From: Streptomyces sp. WMMC940 | Lineage (GTDB): Bacteria; Actinomycetota; Actinomycetes; Streptomycetales; Streptomycetaceae | Direction of reading: 5' to 3' | Length of the DNA: 64,000 nt | NCBI RefSeq assembly: GCF_027460265.1 | Contig: NZ_JAPZBC010000001.1 | Span: 7,552,001-7,616,000, forward strand | Shown here: in pieces, positions 63,383-64,000 of the stretch | Position numbering within the stretch: the stretch's first letter is position 1 | How the letters are laid out: every line of letters begins with the position of its first letter | Position numbers and translations under genes: made by a program | The notes under the pieces: generated by a model | Seen by the model: only the letters and a program-made list of their open reading frames with translations | Databases searched by the model: none | What the model was told of the DNA's origin: nothing

Positions 63383-64000
63383 TCAACCCCCGGCGCGGTT
63401 CGTCTCGTAGGCCCACATCGCGATCTCGACGCGGTTGCGGGCGCCGAGCTTGTCCATCAGGCGAGCGACATGGGTCTTGACCGTACTGAGACTGATGTGC
63501 AGCTCGGCGGCGACCTCGGCGTTGGTCCGCCCCCGGGCCACCGCGGCGAGCACCGCCTCCTCGCGGTGGGTCAGCGCCTCGACCGGCTGCGGCGGCGCCG
63601 TCGAGGCCTCCCCGGTGTGGGCGAACGCCGCGAGCAGACGCGCCGTGACGCTCGGCGCGATCAGCGCATCCCCGCGCGCCGCCGCATGAACGGCCTGCGC
63701 GAGCATGTCGGGTCCGGCGTCCTTGAGGAGGAAGCCGCGGGCGCCCGCCTTGAGGGCGGCGTGGACGTACTCGTCGAGATCGAAGGTGGTGATCACCACC
63801 ACCGCCGGCGGGTCGGCGGCCCCGCTACCGGTGAGCCGCCGGGTCGCCTCGATGCCGTCGATCCCCGGCATGCGGATGTCGAACAGACAGACCTCGGGGC
63901 GCAGCGAGCGGGCGAGTTCGACGGCGCGGTGGCCGTCGGCGGCCTGGCCGACGACCGTGATGCCGGGCTGCGCGTTCAGGATCATGGTGAGCCCGGTCCG
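63383..64000 (-). CDS. NarL/LuxR-type response regulator (5' end beyond window)
   Basis: At least 205 residues of a two-component response regulator; the frame is open through the window edge (RTGLTMILNAQ), so the N-terminal acidic pocket is outside. The phosphoacceptor Asp lies in CLFDIRMPGIDG, the conserved Thr in VVITTFDLDEYV, and the Lys in GFLLKDAG. The LuxR helix-turn-helix is at the C-terminus: LTHREEAVLAAVARG then NAEVAAELHISLSTVKTHV. A sensor kinase gene would be expected upstream, beyond 64000. There is no evident link to the cluster. Confidence 0.93.
   Translation of the reverse strand, partial: RTGLTMILNAQPGITVVGQAADGHRAVELARSLRPEVCLFDIRMPGIDGIEATRRLTGSGAADPPAVVVITTFDLDEYVHAALKAGARGFLLKDAGPDMLAQAVHAAARGDALIAPSVTARLLAAFAHTGEASTAPPQPVEALTHREEAVLAAVARGRTNAEVAAELHISLSTVKTHVARLMDKLGARNRVEIAMWAYETNRAGG

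Overview
The window is high-GC actinomycete DNA, almost certainly Streptomyces. It carries most of a biosynthetic cluster for a naphthalenic ansamycin (rifamycin, naphthomycin, ansalactam, divergolide or hygrocin type). The evidence is a multimodular type I PKS that ends in an arylamine N-acetyltransferase-like amide synthase instead of a thioesterase, followed by a complete gene set for the starter 3-amino-5-hydroxybenzoic acid (AHBA). Gene order (PKS, rifF, G, H, I, K, L, M, N) matches the rifamycin cluster as I remember it.

Layout. 1-13262: RifA-like PKS1, cut by the window start (loading domain and part of the first KS are missing), with a one-base frameshift at 1642-1645. 13263-13757: leader with a RifZ-type box and a decayed PKS fragment. 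13758-41081: four more PKS genes (2+1+1+1 modules). 41179-49408: amide synthase and seven AHBA genes (G, H, I, K, L, M, N). 49459-49986: MarR regulator. 50001-50400: insertion-sequence debris. 50469-55701, minus strand: 3-hydroxyacyl-CoA dehydrogenase, KSIII, crotonyl-CoA carboxylase/reductase, a hydrolase remnant, the eighth AHBA gene (rifJ) and a type II thioesterase. 55894-57510: Rif-Orf19-like flavin monooxygenase. From 57.6 kb on the cluster appears to end: a MazF/PemK-like gene, a nest of broken insertion sequences (IS701-like, IS256 and ISAzo13 families), a truncated amine oxidase, a VOC protein and a cut-off response regulator.

How it works together. G/H/I/J/K/L/M/N make AHBA, which should be loaded by a domain upstream of the window. 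Eight modules are visible. AT motifs predict methylmalonyl, malonyl, methylmalonyl, methylmalonyl, methylmalonyl, methylmalonyl, methylmalonyl, and an unusual alkylmalonyl unit in the last module (AAGH in place of YASH/HAFH). Reductive domains predict hydroxyl, keto, keto, alkene, alkene, alkene, hydroxyl, alkene. The CCR/KSIII/dehydrogenase operon is the obvious source of the alkylmalonyl-CoA (ethyl- or isobutylmalonyl). The flavin monooxygenase would oxidise the early aromatic chain to the naphthalene system, and the amide synthase would close the macrolactam. No later tailoring enzyme or exporter is seen.

The least expected regulatory signal is three copies of an 18-nt box (13333, 45353 and, reversed, 55769). 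The first two fit the RifZ box CTACC-N8-GGATG exactly, and each copy is followed 21-22 nt later by a TAnnnT hexamer. I saw no tRNA, rRNA or CRISPR array.
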